Source: CAZMRW01 sp964568805 (lineage in GTDB: Bacteria; Pseudomonadota; Gammaproteobacteria; Methylococcales; Methylomonadaceae). From it: 64,000 nt of DNA. The position numbers and the translations under genes are program-made. Each line of letters starts with the position of its first letter. Within the stretch, counting starts at the first letter, position 1. The notes under the pieces are model-generated. The model did not search any database. It worked only from the letters and a program-made list of their open reading frames with translations, and was not told the DNA's origin. The stretch is from positions 1 to 64,000 of the forward strand of contig CAZMRW010000005.1 in assembly GCA_964568805.1 (NCBI GenBank), given 5' to 3'. Positions 43,281-52,788 of this stretch are shown here, piece by piece.

Positions 43281-46200
43281 ATGGAGCTTGGTATCTATCA
43301 AAATATATCTAAAATCCGCCGAGACTATAATGCCTGGGTTGCCAATGAAACGATGGAAGATTATGCGCTGCGCTTCGCTCCCCGCAGTTTTCGCAAATGG
43401 TCGGAATTTCAGGTAGCCAATACGGCATTCGGCTCGACGTCCTTCCTGGTACTGGAAGCCATTGGCGGTTTTTTATCGATCAATTACGGCTTTACCAACG
43501 CGTGCTGGGCCATCGTCGCCGTGGCCGCGATTATCTTTATCACCAGCCTGCCAATCAGCTACTACGCCGCTCGCTATAATATCGATATCGATCTGTTGAC
43601 CCGCAGCGCCGGTTTCGGCTATATCGGCTCGACCGTCACCTCACTGATCTACGCCTCGTTCACCTTCATTTTGTTTGCACTCGAAGCTTCTATCATGTCG
43701 CTGGCTATTGAGCTGTATTTCCAGATTCCAATCGCCATCGCGCATATTATCAGCGCCGTCATAGTCATCCCGCTGGTCACCTTCGGCATCACCACCATCA
43801 GCCGCCTGCAATTATGGACCCAGCCTGTTTGGCTGTTATTGCTGATCGTCCCCTACATCGCCGTGATCCGGCATGAGCCTGACGCCTTGTTGACGCTGAA
43901 GACCTATTTCTGGATTGCCGGCAGCGGCCAGGGATTTGACTGGCTGCTGTTTGGCAGCGCTACGACCATTGCTTTTTCTATGATGGCCCAGATCGGGGAA
44001 CAGGTCGATTTTCTGAGATTCATGCCTCAAAAGAAAAAATCAAACCGGTGGCGCTGGTGGCTGGCAACTCTTTCTGCCGGTCCCGGCTGGGTCGTGTTCG
44101 GCATGGCCAGGCAAATAGCCGGAGCACTCCTCGCCCATCTTGCCATACGGCATGGCATCCCGGAGGCGCATGCCCATGAACCGACGCAAATGTATCTCAT
44201 CGCTTACAACGAATTCTTCGATGATCAGGACATGGCACTGGCGGCCACGACGTTGTTTGTCATACTCAGCCAGATCAAGATCAACGTAACCAATGCCTAC
44301 GCCGGTTCCCTGGCCTGGTCCAATTTTTTTTCGCGCCTGACCCATAGCCATCCAGGCCGGGTAATCTGGCTGCTGTTCAATGTCATGATCGCTCTGTTGC
44401 TAATGGAATTCGGTGTATTCGGCGCGCTGGAAAAAGTGCTGGGCTTATTTTCCCATATGTCCATCGCCTGGATCAGCGCGGTCGCCGCCGAACTGATGAT
44501 CAACAAGCCGCTGGGCCTGAGTCCCAACATCGTCGAATTCAAGCGCGCTTACCTGCCTGATCTCAACCCGGTGGGCATCATTTCAACGCTGACCTCGTCG
44601 GCCGTGTCCATTTTGGCCTATATCGGCCTCTTCGGCAGTTATGCCCAGGCTTTTTCGGCCTTTATCGCGCTGGGATTGGCATTCATTATGGTGCCGGGAA
44701 TTGCTTTTTGTATGGAGCACAAAGATTACCTCGCACGCGACCGCACTAAAAATAACCGCAAATTGCATAACACATGTTGTATTTGCGAAAACGATTTCGA
44801 GCATGAAGACATCGCCCACTGTCCTGCTTATGCCGGCAGTATCTGTTCTCTCTGCTGCACGTTGGATGTCCGGTGTTTCGATGCCTGCAAACCGGGCTCA
44901 ACGCTGGATTATCATCTGGAAACATTTGTCCGGCGCTTTCTGCCTTCAGGACTTCCGTTATCGCTGAAACTGCGTCTGCTTCGCTTTACGATGCTGTTTT
45001 CATTTCTGTCGATTCTGACCGGCATCTTCGTCGGCATTATCTATTACGAGGATTTATTGACGGTTGCAAGGGATAATTCCGTTTATCACCTGTTGCTGAA
45101 AAATTTCATAAAAACCTATACCTCGTTGCTGGTCTTCATCGGTTTATGCACCTGGTGGCTGATTTTGAATGACGAGTGCCGCCGCATTGCTCACCAGGAA
45201 ACCGCCAAACAAACGCAGAGTCTGCTCACCGAAATAGCGGAGCACAAGCGCACCGACGCCAAGCTGCAGCAGGCCATAACCCTGGCCGATACCGCCAACA
45301 GCGCAAAAAGCCGCTTCCTGAGCAACATGAGCCATGAAATCCGTTCCCCGTTAAACAGTATCATCGGCTATGCGCATATTCTGGATAATGATCCGACGAT
45401 TCCCGAACACCGCCTGCAGGCGGTCAAAACGCTGAAACGCAGCAGTGAACATTTGTCGGCGCTGATCGAGGACATCCTCGATATTGCCCGGATAGAAGCC
45501 CGTAAATTCGAGCTCAAGTCCATGCCAATCAATTTTATGGTTTTCATCGACCATCTTGTGCATATTTTTAGAGCCCAGGCGGAAGACAAAGGACTGGTTT
45601 TTCATTGCCATTTCACCAGCGCCCTGCCACAGCGCGTCCGCGGCGACGAAAAGCGGGTCGGCCAAATTTTAATCAACCTGCTGGGCAATGCCGTCAAATT
45701 TACGCCTGCAGGAGAAATCATTTTCCGCATCGGCTACAGCGGCGGCGTCGCCAATTTTCAGATCAGCGATACCGGAACCGGTATCGCTGAAGAACATTTG
45801 CAAACTATTTTTCAGCCCTTTACCCAAGTGAGCTTCGCCTCGGGAAACGCCATATCGGGCAGCGGCCTGGGTTTAACCATCAGTAAAATTCTATCCGAAA
45901 TCATGGGCGGCGAACTTACCGTAAAAAGTGAGCCGGGACAGGGTTCAACCTTTACGGTTCGTCTGTTCCTGCCCAGCCTGAGCGCGGAATCCGATATGGC
46001 TCCGGAAAAAAACATCGCCGGCTATCGAGGCCTGAGACAAAAGATATTGATTGTTGATGATCAAGCTGACCATCGGCACTTGCTGTTATCTCTTTTGGAA
46101 CCCCTGGGATTTTATCTCACCGAGGCCGGTTCGGGTGAAGACTGCCTGATAAAGGTTGCTGAAGCCATACCGGATATTATCTTGCTGGATTTATCCATGA

Positions 46201-46664
46201 ACGGCATCAACGGTGCTGAAACGGCCGTTCAGCTTCGCCAACGAGGCTATGCCAATCCCATTATCGTTCTGAGCGCCAATGCCTATCCTTCTGATCGACT
46301 TGCCGCCATCAATGCCGGCTGCAACGATTTTCTGGCCAAGCCCATACAGGCTCACGAACTATACTATAAATTGAAACTGAATCTGGATCTTGACTGGATT
46401 TATCAAAATAATGATGCCCAGGTAACTGCAATGACAAACCAAACGGCCATACAGCAACCGCCGCAACAGGTCATTGACAAACTCGTCGATTGCATCCGCA
46501 TTGGCGATCTGATGGGACTGACCAAACAACTTGACGAGATCGGTTTAAACTATCCTGACTGTCAGCCATTTACCTTGAGAGTCAGAAAACTGGCCAGTGA
46601 ATTCCGTATCGCCGAGATTAAGAAACTGCTTAATCTTGATAGCAAAATTAATCACGAAAACTAG
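43281..46664 (+). CDS. NCS1 permease-histidine kinase-receiver fusion protein
   Basis: A 1127-residue fusion. Residues ~40-490 form a LeuT-fold permease of the NCS1 purine/cytosine/allantoin type with about 12 helices. A cysteine cluster follows (about 499-544: CCIC, HC, CSLCC, RC, AC). Two more helices (about 570-650) lead to a HisKA domain with His685 (SHEIRSPLN), an HATPase domain (NLLGNAVKFT, SDTGTGIAEEH, GSGLGLTISKI), a receiver with Asp970 (IILLDLSMNG) and a ~75-residue helical tail. The architecture parallels CbrA-type transporter-kinases. It probably senses a transported nitrogen compound; urea or a related amide is my inference from the urt-ure neighbour. Confidence 0.92.
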   Translation: MELGIYQNISKIRRDYNAWVANETMEDYALRFAPRSFRKWSEFQVANTAFGSTSFLVLEAIGGFLSINYGFTNACWAIVAVAAIIFITSLPISYYAARYNIDIDLLTRSAGFGYIGSTVTSLIYASFTFILFALEASIMSLAIELYFQIPIAIAHIISAVIVIPLVTFGITTISRLQLWTQPVWLLLLIVPYIAVIRHEPDALLTLKTYFWIAGSGQGFDWLLFGSATTIAFSMMAQIGEQVDFLRFMPQKKKSNRWRWWLATLSAGPGWVVFGMARQIAGALLAHLAIRHGIPEAHAHEPTQMYLIAYNEFFDDQDMALAATTLFVILSQIKINVTNAYAGSLAWSNFFSRLTHSHPGRVIWLLFNVMIALLLMEFGVFGALEKVLGLFSHMSIAWISAVAAELMINKPLGLSPNIVEFKRAYLPDLNPVGIISTLTSSAVSILAYIGLFGSYAQAFSAFIALGLAFIMVPGIAFCMEHKDYLARDRTKNNRKLHNTCCICENDFEHEDIAHCPAYAGSICSLCCTLDVRCFDACKPGSTLDYHLETFVRRFLPSGLPLSLKLRLLRFTMLFSFLSILTGIFVGIIYYEDLLTVARDNSVYHLLLKNFIKTYTSLLVFIGLCTWWLILNDECRRIAHQETAKQTQSLLTEIAEHKRTDAKLQQAITLADTANSAKSRFLSNMSHEIRSPLNSIIGYAHILDNDPTIPEHRLQAVKTLKRSSEHLSALIEDILDIARIEARKFELKSMPINFMVFIDHLVHIFRAQAEDKGLVFHCHFTSALPQRVRGDEKRVGQILINLLGNAVKFTPAGEIIFRIGYSGGVANFQISDTGTGIAEEHLQTIFQPFTQVSFASGNAISGSGLGLTISKILSEIMGGELTVKSEPGQGSTFTVRLFLPSLSAESDMAPEKNIAGYRGLRQKILIVDDQADHRHLLLSLLEPLGFYLTEAGSGEDCLIKVAEAIPDIILLDLSMNGINGAETAVQLRQRGYANPIIVLSANAYPSDRLAAINAGCNDFLAKPIQAHELYYKLKLNLDLDWIYQNNDAQVTAMTNQTAIQQPPQQVIDKLVDCIRIGDLMGLTKQLDEIGLNYPDCQPFTLRVRKLASEFRIAEIKKLLNLDSKINHEN

Positions 46665-46718
46665 AACTGTTCCAATTTTACATTCTGAATATGGTGTCTA
46701 ACCACGCGAGGCCGTCCG

Positions 46719-47651
46719 ATGATTGATGTTAATCCTTCTACGAACGGTATAGTAATGATTGTAGACGATACGCCGGGCAATCTGGCGCTATTGTCTGACA
46801 CTTTATCCGATGCCAACTACAGGGTGCTGGTTGCTACCGATGGCGTCTCCGCACTGGAGCAGATTCAATACCTGAAACCTGACATTATCTTACTGGATGT
46901 GGTCATGCCCGGCATAGACGGCTTTGAAACCTGCCGGCAAATAAAAGCCGACCCATCCATGGCAGGCATTCCGGTGTTATTTATGACCGGACTGAGCGAA
47001 CTCGACGATTTATTACGAGGATTCGGCGAAGGCGGCCAGGATTATATTATCAAGCCAATTCGCCCGCCGGAAGTGCTGGCAAGAATAGAAGTTCATCTGA
47101 GCCAATCGCGGACGATACGGAGAGCGGAGGAGGCGTTGAATCATGGCGCCTTCTCGGCACTGGCCATCGATCGTTCCGGCCGCATCGCATGGCTGACGCC
47201 GGCGGCCCGAAAATGGCTGGATGATTTTATGCGTCATTACGCGTCACAGCAACACGTACACATCGGCAGTTTTCTGCCGTCGCCGCTATTCGAATGGGTC
47301 AGACAACGTCTGCATGGCTATAACCAATCGGAAAACGAGTCCTACGAGCAATACCGTTCCAGCTGCGGTTTTTCAGCCACAATGACCCATTGCTATCATC
47401 CGGATGAATATCTCCTGCTGCTGCAGCAGGCCTCTAGCCAATGGAATCTTGAATCGCTTAGGGAAACGATGAAACTGACCTTCCGCGAAGCTGAAATTCT
47501 GATGTGGATTGCACGAGGCAAAACCAATAAGGAAGTCGGCCTCATCCTGGGAAGCAGCCCAAGAACCATCAATAAGCATCTGGAACATATTTTCGAAAAG
47601 CTCGGGGTTTCAACGCGGGCCGCAGCGGTCGCCATGGTGCTTCAGCGCTGA
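46719..47651 (+). CDS. LuxR/NarL-type response regulator
   Basis: A 310-residue regulator. The receiver (residues 10-130) has Asp16/Asp17, phospho-acceptor Asp60 in IILLDVVMPG and Lys in QDYIIKPI. A ~110-residue linker with no domain I recognise is followed by a C-terminal LuxR-type helix-turn-helix (LTFREAEILMWIARGKTNKEVGLILGSSPRTINKHLEHIFEKLGV). It begins 55 bp after the permease-kinase, with a GAGG ribosome binding site, and is surely its cognate regulator. The urea cluster and the divergent secreted protein are the likely targets. Confidence 0.94.
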   Translation: MIDVNPSTNGIVMIVDDTPGNLALLSDTLSDANYRVLVATDGVSALEQIQYLKPDIILLDVVMPGIDGFETCRQIKADPSMAGIPVLFMTGLSELDDLLRGFGEGGQDYIIKPIRPPEVLARIEVHLSQSRTIRRAEEALNHGAFSALAIDRSGRIAWLTPAARKWLDDFMRHYASQQHVHIGSFLPSPLFEWVRQRLHGYNQSENESYEQYRSSCGFSATMTHCYHPDEYLLLLQQASSQWNLESLRETMKLTFREAEILMWIARGKTNKEVGLILGSSPRTINKHLEHIFEKLGVSTRAAAVAMVLQR

Positions 47652-47743
47652 GTTTCCGCGTTTTAAACCACCTAATTGTCAAAAGCCCGGCTCGCCGATG
47701 CATGTTGATTGTGATGCCAGGACGAAGACAGCTATCGCCTCTA

Positions 47744-48499
47744 TCAAAGCCGGTATTTTGCCGTTCTAAACGGATCCAGACGACTGTGCTCATCAAGGTA
47801 ATCCTGACGATGCATAGGTCCGATCAAGAGCAAACCGGCGACAAATCCGCCGGCATGCGCCCAAAAGGCGATCTGGGCCGGACCGCCTAAGGCTGGAATG
47901 GCGCTGATGAACTGGATTAGAAACCAGTAGCCCAGCATGTACACGGCGGGAATGGCGACCGTGGTCACAAAAAAGCCTATCGGCACCAGGGTGTGGACAT
48001 AGGCTTTTGGGTATAACCGGGCATACGCCCCCATAACACCGCCGATGGCCCCCGATGCGCCCACCATCGGCGTCATTGCAGAAGGATCGGCCATGATTTG
48101 AGTGAATGCGGCCGCCAAAATGCATAGAAAATAAAAAAATACAAATCGCGCCACGCCCATGGAATCTTCGACATTATCGCCGAATATCCACAAAAACCAG
48201 AGATTAGTGATGATATGAAACCAGCCGCCATGCAGAAACGCGTGGGTTATCAGGGTTGAAATACCAGCTCTGTTGTCCAGTACACAGCTGATATCATCGG
48301 TCATGGTCAAGGTCGTACCCGGGGGCGCCGTGTTGAATAAATCACCTGGAATCAGACTATAAAGACAGAGCGACTTAACCAGGGGCAATACGCCTCCGCC
48401 TCCCTGGATAAAAATCCAGACGATAATATTAAGACCGATAATTGCCATTGTGGCCACCGGCGTGCGTATCGTTGGATTTTCATCGCGTATGGGAAACAT
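47744..48499 (-). CDS. rhomboid family intramembrane serine protease
   Basis: A 251-residue membrane protease with about six helices. The nucleophile Ser is in GASGAIGG, the catalytic His in HAGGFVAG, and the oxyanion region in HAFLHGGWFHIITNLWFLWIFGDNVED. These proteins cleave membrane-embedded helices. The substrate is unknown; E. coli GlpG prevents degradation of misassembled membrane proteins. It converges with the response regulator and lies 12 bp downstream of mlaA, so those two may be co-transcribed. Confidence 0.94.
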   Translation of the reverse strand: MFPIRDENPTIRTPVATMAIIGLNIIVWIFIQGGGGVLPLVKSLCLYSLIPGDLFNTAPPGTTLTMTDDISCVLDNRAGISTLITHAFLHGGWFHIITNLWFLWIFGDNVEDSMGVARFVFFYFLCILAAAFTQIMADPSAMTPMVGASGAIGGVMGAYARLYPKAYVHTLVPIGFFVTTVAIPAVYMLGYWFLIQFISAIPALGGPAQIAFWAHAGGFVAGLLLIGPMHRQDYLDEHSRLDPFRTAKYRL

Positions 48500-48511
48500 G
48501 GAAACCTCTTT

Positions 48512-49303
48512 TTAATATGGACTCACCGGCCCCAGATTTTCGTTCTCAATATCCTCGTCGAAATGAAATTCTTCGTGATCTTCATCTACAGGGATATTGC
48601 CGTCATGGACCAGGTATTCGCGCTGCTGGAGATAAGCGTTCTTGAAGAAATCATAACGGTCTATCGCCGCCTCGGTTGCGATTTTTTCGGAACTCAGGTT
48701 GTCGGCCCGCATATCGACCGCATTCGTCGCGAAGAGCCCGCCAGAAATTGCGGTAGCGATACCGCTAGATACTCCTAAGTCCACATAACTGATAGGATTC
48801 ATCGCCGCATCACCGACGAGGCCGCCTACGCCTCGGGGAGAACTAGGTCCCAAAAACGGCAAGACCAGATAGGGCCCGGTCGACAATCCCCAAACTCCCA
48901 GGGTCTGATCGAAGTCTTCATTATGCTTGGGCAAATCGATCATTTCGGCAACATCGATAAAACCGGCAACCCCGGCAACCGTATTGACCAGAAAACGCGC
49001 GCCGTCCTGACCGCTCTGAGCAACCTTAAATTGCAGCAAATCATTGATAGTAACGCCGATGTCATTAATATTACTGAAAAAATTGCTCACGCCGCGATCG
49101 ACAAAAGACGGCGTGATCCATTGATAACCCTTGGCGACAGGTTTCATCACATAATCATCCAGGTTATCATTAAAAGTTTGTGCTCCCCTATTCCAGCCTT
49201 CCCACGGATCTTTCGGGTCCTTAACCGCAGTTGTTGAGCAGCCGCCTAAAAGCGCGGCCAACAGTAGTCCTGTAATTTGCGTGATCAATTTATTATTTTT
49301 CAT
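48512..49303 (-). CDS. mlaA: MlaA (VacJ) outer-membrane lipoprotein
   Basis: MlaA removes misplaced phospholipids from the outer leaflet of the outer membrane and hands them to MlaC. The 263-residue product has a lipobox (LLAALLGGC), then DPWEGWNRGAQTFNDNLDDYVMKPVAKGYQWITP and the ring-shaped domain core DFDQTLGVWGLSTGPYLVLPFLGPSSPRG. I chose the ATG at 49303, 11 codons inside the open frame, because it directly precedes the signal peptide. The tail is acidic. No other mla genes are nearby. Confidence 0.95.
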   Translation of the reverse strand: MKNNKLITQITGLLLAALLGGCSTTAVKDPKDPWEGWNRGAQTFNDNLDDYVMKPVAKGYQWITPSFVDRGVSNFFSNINDIGVTINDLLQFKVAQSGQDGARFLVNTVAGVAGFIDVAEMIDLPKHNEDFDQTLGVWGLSTGPYLVLPFLGPSSPRGVGGLVGDAAMNPISYVDLGVSSGIATAISGGLFATNAVDMRADNLSSEKIATEAAIDRYDFFKNAYLQQREYLVHDGNIPVDEDHEEFHFDEDIENENLGPVSPY

Positions 49304-49435
49304 TATATCCACTCTAAATTCCGGTAATATTTTCATTCCCGCTTAAGTACGCGTAACATATCACAAATAAGCCTGGTCATCGAGTACTCGCTTGTTTATA
49401 TTCTTCTATTATTCAAGGCCTCATAACTTCCTTAG

Positions 49436-50101
49436 ATGGATACACCCATAATCCCATTAGACAAACGGTTCAGAGGCTACCTGCCTGTGATCATAGACAT
49501 TGAAACCTCAGGTTTTAATCCAAAAAAGAATGCATTACTGGAAATCGCCGCGGTTATAGTCGAGTTTAATTGCAAGCGGGAACTGGAAATCACCGAACGC
49601 TATTCAACCCATATTATGCCGTTCAAAAATGCGGAACTGGATGAGTCTGCGCTCAAGTTTAACGGCATCGACCCTTTCCATCCTTTTCGCATGGCGGTCG
49701 AAGAGACGGATGCCTTGCATATGATTTTTAAGCCAATCCGTCATGCCATCAAGCGAAATCATTGCACCCGGGCGATACTGGTAGGCCATAATCCTGCTTT
49801 TGACATCAACTTCCTGAATGCCGCCATCCAGCGAACCCAAAACAAACGCAGCCCCTTTCATCCGTTCAGCACCTTCGATACCGCCACGTTGGGCGGACTG
49901 GTTTATCAGGAGACCGTGCTCGCCAAAATTGCCCGGGCGGCCGGCCTTGAATGGAATAATGAAAAAGCTCACTCGGCACTTTATGATGCGGAAATGACCG
50001 CTGAATTATTTTGCCTGATCGTTAACAGATGGAAACGACTAGAAGACTTAACAGAGTCCAGGCCAGGGAATGAGCTTTTGTCAACATCCGGCGAGCGCTA
50101 G
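49436..50101 (+). CDS. rnt: ribonuclease T
   Basis: RNase T is a 3'-5' exoribonuclease that trims tRNA and other stable RNA 3' ends. DEDDh residues are visible: Asp and Glu in VIIDIETSGFNPKK, Asp in GHNPAFDINFL and the HxxxxD motif in AHSALYDAEMTAELF. The protein is 221 residues, the usual length. Its start lies 132 bp from the divergent mlaA gene. Confidence 0.96.
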   Translation: MDTPIIPLDKRFRGYLPVIIDIETSGFNPKKNALLEIAAVIVEFNCKRELEITERYSTHIMPFKNAELDESALKFNGIDPFHPFRMAVEETDALHMIFKPIRHAIKRNHCTRAILVGHNPAFDINFLNAAIQRTQNKRSPFHPFSTFDTATLGGLVYQETVLAKIARAAGLEWNNEKAHSALYDAEMTAELFCLIVNRWKRLEDLTESRPGNELLSTSGER

Positions 50102-50290
50102 AAAGGCGTTTGCTTGGCATAAGCCATTGATCAGACTTCAAAGCAAGCCGGGGAACCCGCCTGTCTTAACATTGCTTTACTGCATCGCCCGACTTTTTGA
50201 GTTTAAGCTGCATCCGAGCGTCGGCTTTATTGGCACGGCCTGATTGACGCTTGCTTCCTAAACGCCGTATGATGAGCCATCAGGGGTAAC

Positions 50291-51736
50291 ATGCGTGCAA
50301 TCATGGGCCAAGAAATTTCTTTAACACACTTTGATGAAGACGATTTTCGATCTTTTCATCATAAACTGGAGCAAGAAACCCTGCTGCTTAATCGCCTGCT
50401 TGAGCAAAAAGCCTGCTCCTTACGCAAACCCGTGGCCGGTTTTGAAATCGAAGCCTGGCTGGTTGATAATGCGATGCGGCCTTCGCCGATCAATAAACAA
50501 TACCTGGAAAGTTTGAATGATCCGCTGGCGTCGGTCGAATTAGCCAAATTCAATATCGAACTCAACAGCGATCCGATTCCGTTAACCGACGATGTTTTTG
50601 ACCGCCTGCACAGTCAGTTGCAATCGACCTGGACAAAAGCGCGCCAACATGCGGAAACGCTGGATCACCATATTGTCATGATCGGCATTCTCCCCACCCT
50701 GGCTCAGACCGATTTAACTCTGGGCAATATGTCGGACATGCACCGATACCGGGCGCTGAACGAACAAATTCTGCAAGCGCGCGGCAAGCCTATTCATATC
50801 GACATCGGCGGTATTGAACATCTGAAATTCGAGCATCACGATGTAATGCTCGAGTCGGCCACCACATCGTTTCAAACGCATATTCAACTGCCGATAGCGA
50901 TTGCCCATCATTATTATAATGCCTCGATCATCGCCTCGGCCGCCATGGTGGCTTTATGCGCCAACTCTCCGTTCCTGTTCGGCAAGGAACTCTGGCACGA
51001 AACCCGAATCCCCCTGTTCGAACAAGCCATTGAAACCGGCGGTTACGACGGCGCCTCGCATGGCCCCCTAAGACGCGTCAGTTTCGGTTCCGGTTTCGCA
51101 AGGCATTCGATCATCGAATGTTTTCAGGAGAATTTGCTGCATTTCCCGATTTTATTGCCGGTCAACCAGAACACTGCAGCCGAAACCTTTGCGCATTTAC
51201 GCCTCCATAACGGCACCATCTGGCGATGGAACCGGCCGCTGGTGGGTTTTGACGAAGACGGCACCCCTCATATTCGGGTGGAACATCGTACGCCTGCGGC
51301 GGGACCGACGGTGATCGACGCAATCGCCAATGCCGCTTTTTATTACGGCCTGGCCCAAAATATTTGCGAGGAAATCATCAATAAGGGTTTACCGCTCACT
51401 TTCGCCCAAGCCAAGGATAACTTTTATCAGGCGGCCCGTCATGGTCTGGACGGCGTCATTGTCTGGTTTGACGGTTCCAAACATCGGCTGGACCAACTAT
51501 TACATGCCGAACTGTTGCCCAGAGCGGTTTCCGGCCTGCAATCCTTTGGCGTCGCTCCATCCGGAATTGATGCCTATCTTGGCATCATCCGGCATCGCAT
51601 TGCCTCCAAACAAAACGGCTGTTGCTGGCAACGCCGCTATATAAGTGAAAATAACCCTGATTTCACCGAAATGACCCGACTTTATCTAAAAAATCAAAAT
51701 GCCGGCAACCCGGTCAGCGAATGGATAGTCAAGTGA
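50291..51736 (+). CDS. GCS2-like carboxylate-amine ligase
   Basis: A 481-residue protein of the glutamate-cysteine ligase type 2 (GCS2/YbdK-like) superfamily. ATP/metal-binding features include GFEIEAWLVDNAM, FNIELNS, PLRRVSFGSGF and HIRVEHRTPAAGPTVIDAIANAAFYYG. GCS2 members join an amine to the gamma-carboxylate of glutamate, but this branch is not clearly gshA, and the exact substrates are unknown. GGGG precedes the ATG at 50291. It overlaps the next gene by 16 bp and forms an operon with an M14-type deacylase and a HIT protein. Confidence 0.82.
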   Translation: MRAIMGQEISLTHFDEDDFRSFHHKLEQETLLLNRLLEQKACSLRKPVAGFEIEAWLVDNAMRPSPINKQYLESLNDPLASVELAKFNIELNSDPIPLTDDVFDRLHSQLQSTWTKARQHAETLDHHIVMIGILPTLAQTDLTLGNMSDMHRYRALNEQILQARGKPIHIDIGGIEHLKFEHHDVMLESATTSFQTHIQLPIAIAHHYYNASIIASAAMVALCANSPFLFGKELWHETRIPLFEQAIETGGYDGASHGPLRRVSFGSGFARHSIIECFQENLLHFPILLPVNQNTAAETFAHLRLHNGTIWRWNRPLVGFDEDGTPHIRVEHRTPAAGPTVIDAIANAAFYYGLAQNICEEIINKGLPLTFAQAKDNFYQAARHGLDGVIVWFDGSKHRLDQLLHAELLPRAVSGLQSFGVAPSGIDAYLGIIRHRIASKQNGCCWQRRYISENNPDFTEMTRLYLKNQNAGNPVSEWIVK

Positions 51737-52788
51737 ACAAACCCAGTCTGATTCAATTGGATTATCTGCCCGATGGCCTGCTCGATGCCGACGTCAATAT
51801 GCTACATACGATTTTGCCAGGCCCTTCCTTGATTCATTTACCCGGCAAGCATGAAGCCCCCCTGTTTATCTCTGTCCTGCTGCACGGTAATGAACCGACG
51901 GGAATTAAAGCCGTCCAGTCGCTGCTAAAAAAATACCAGGCAATGGAACTGCCCCGTTCGATATCCCTATTCATTGGCAATATTACAGCTGCCGGTCAAA
52001 ATATGAGAAGACTGGATGATCAACCAGATTATAATCGCATTTGGCCAGGCACCGAACTGCCGCCCTGCGCGGAGACAGAACTGGCGGCGGAAGTCGTCTC
52101 CATTATGAGCCGGCGCAAGGTTTTCGCCAGCGTTGATATACACAACAATACCGGTTTAAATCCCCATTACGCCTGTATAAACCGGCTTGATAACCGGTTT
52201 TTACAATTGGCATCCCTGTTTGGCCGATTGATCGTCTATTTCATCCGTCCCAAAGGGGTTCAATCGGCCGCCTTTGCGGAATTATGTCCGTCAGTCACGC
52301 TTGAATGTGGCCGTCCGGGTCAACAACATGGCGTAGAGCATGCTCTGGAATTTCTGGATGCTTGCCTGCATTTGAGCGAGTTCCCGGAACAGCAGGTTAA
52401 TCCCCGGGACATCGATCTTTTTCATACGGTAGCCCAGGTAAAAATAGCGGATGACGTCAGATTCAGCTTTCATCAGGTCGATGCCGACCTGTTGCTTAAC
52501 GAAGATATTGAACGTATGAATTTTACCGAGGTCACCCCGGGTACTGTGTTGGGAACCATTAAACATAACGCCGACATTCCCCTTATTGTTCAAGACGAAT
52601 ATGGCAATAATGTGACTGATGATTTTTTCAGCCTGCAAAACAGTGATCTGAAAATCATCCGGTCGGCCATGCCGTCGATGCTGACCCTTGATGAGCGGAT
52701 TATCAGGCAGGATTGTCTCTGTTATTTAATGGAAAGAATCCACATTACCGGCACAACTCATTTTCAGTTGTCTTTTTCAAATGACTGA
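51721..52788 (+). CDS. succinylglutamate desuccinylase/aspartoacylase family protein
   Basis: A 355-residue zinc-dependent deacylase of the AstE/aspartoacylase (M14-like) group. Zinc ligands are in LLHGNEPTGIKAV (HxxE) and DIHNNTGLNPHYACI, and the catalytic Glu is in SVTLECGRPGQQHGVEHA. The family removes N-acyl groups from amino acids or acts on amide-linked small molecules. Combined with an upstream amide-forming ligase, it suggests synthesis and turnover of a glutamyl- or acyl-amide metabolite. This is not an arginine-succinyltransferase operon; no ast genes are present. Confidence 0.85.
   Translation: MDSQVNKPSLIQLDYLPDGLLDADVNMLHTILPGPSLIHLPGKHEAPLFISVLLHGNEPTGIKAVQSLLKKYQAMELPRSISLFIGNITAAGQNMRRLDDQPDYNRIWPGTELPPCAETELAAEVVSIMSRRKVFASVDIHNNTGLNPHYACINRLDNRFLQLASLFGRLIVYFIRPKGVQSAAFAELCPSVTLECGRPGQQHGVEHALEFLDACLHLSEFPEQQVNPRDIDLFHTVAQVKIADDVRFSFHQVDADLLLNEDIERMNFTEVTPGTVLGTIKHNADIPLIVQDEYGNNVTDDFFSLQNSDLKIIRSAMPSMLTLDERIIRQDCLCYLMERIHITGTTHFQLSFSND

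Noticed and set aside
43836..44542. Minus-strand frames inside the permease-kinase gene
   Set aside because: They are antisense shadows of a clearly conserved multi-domain protein.
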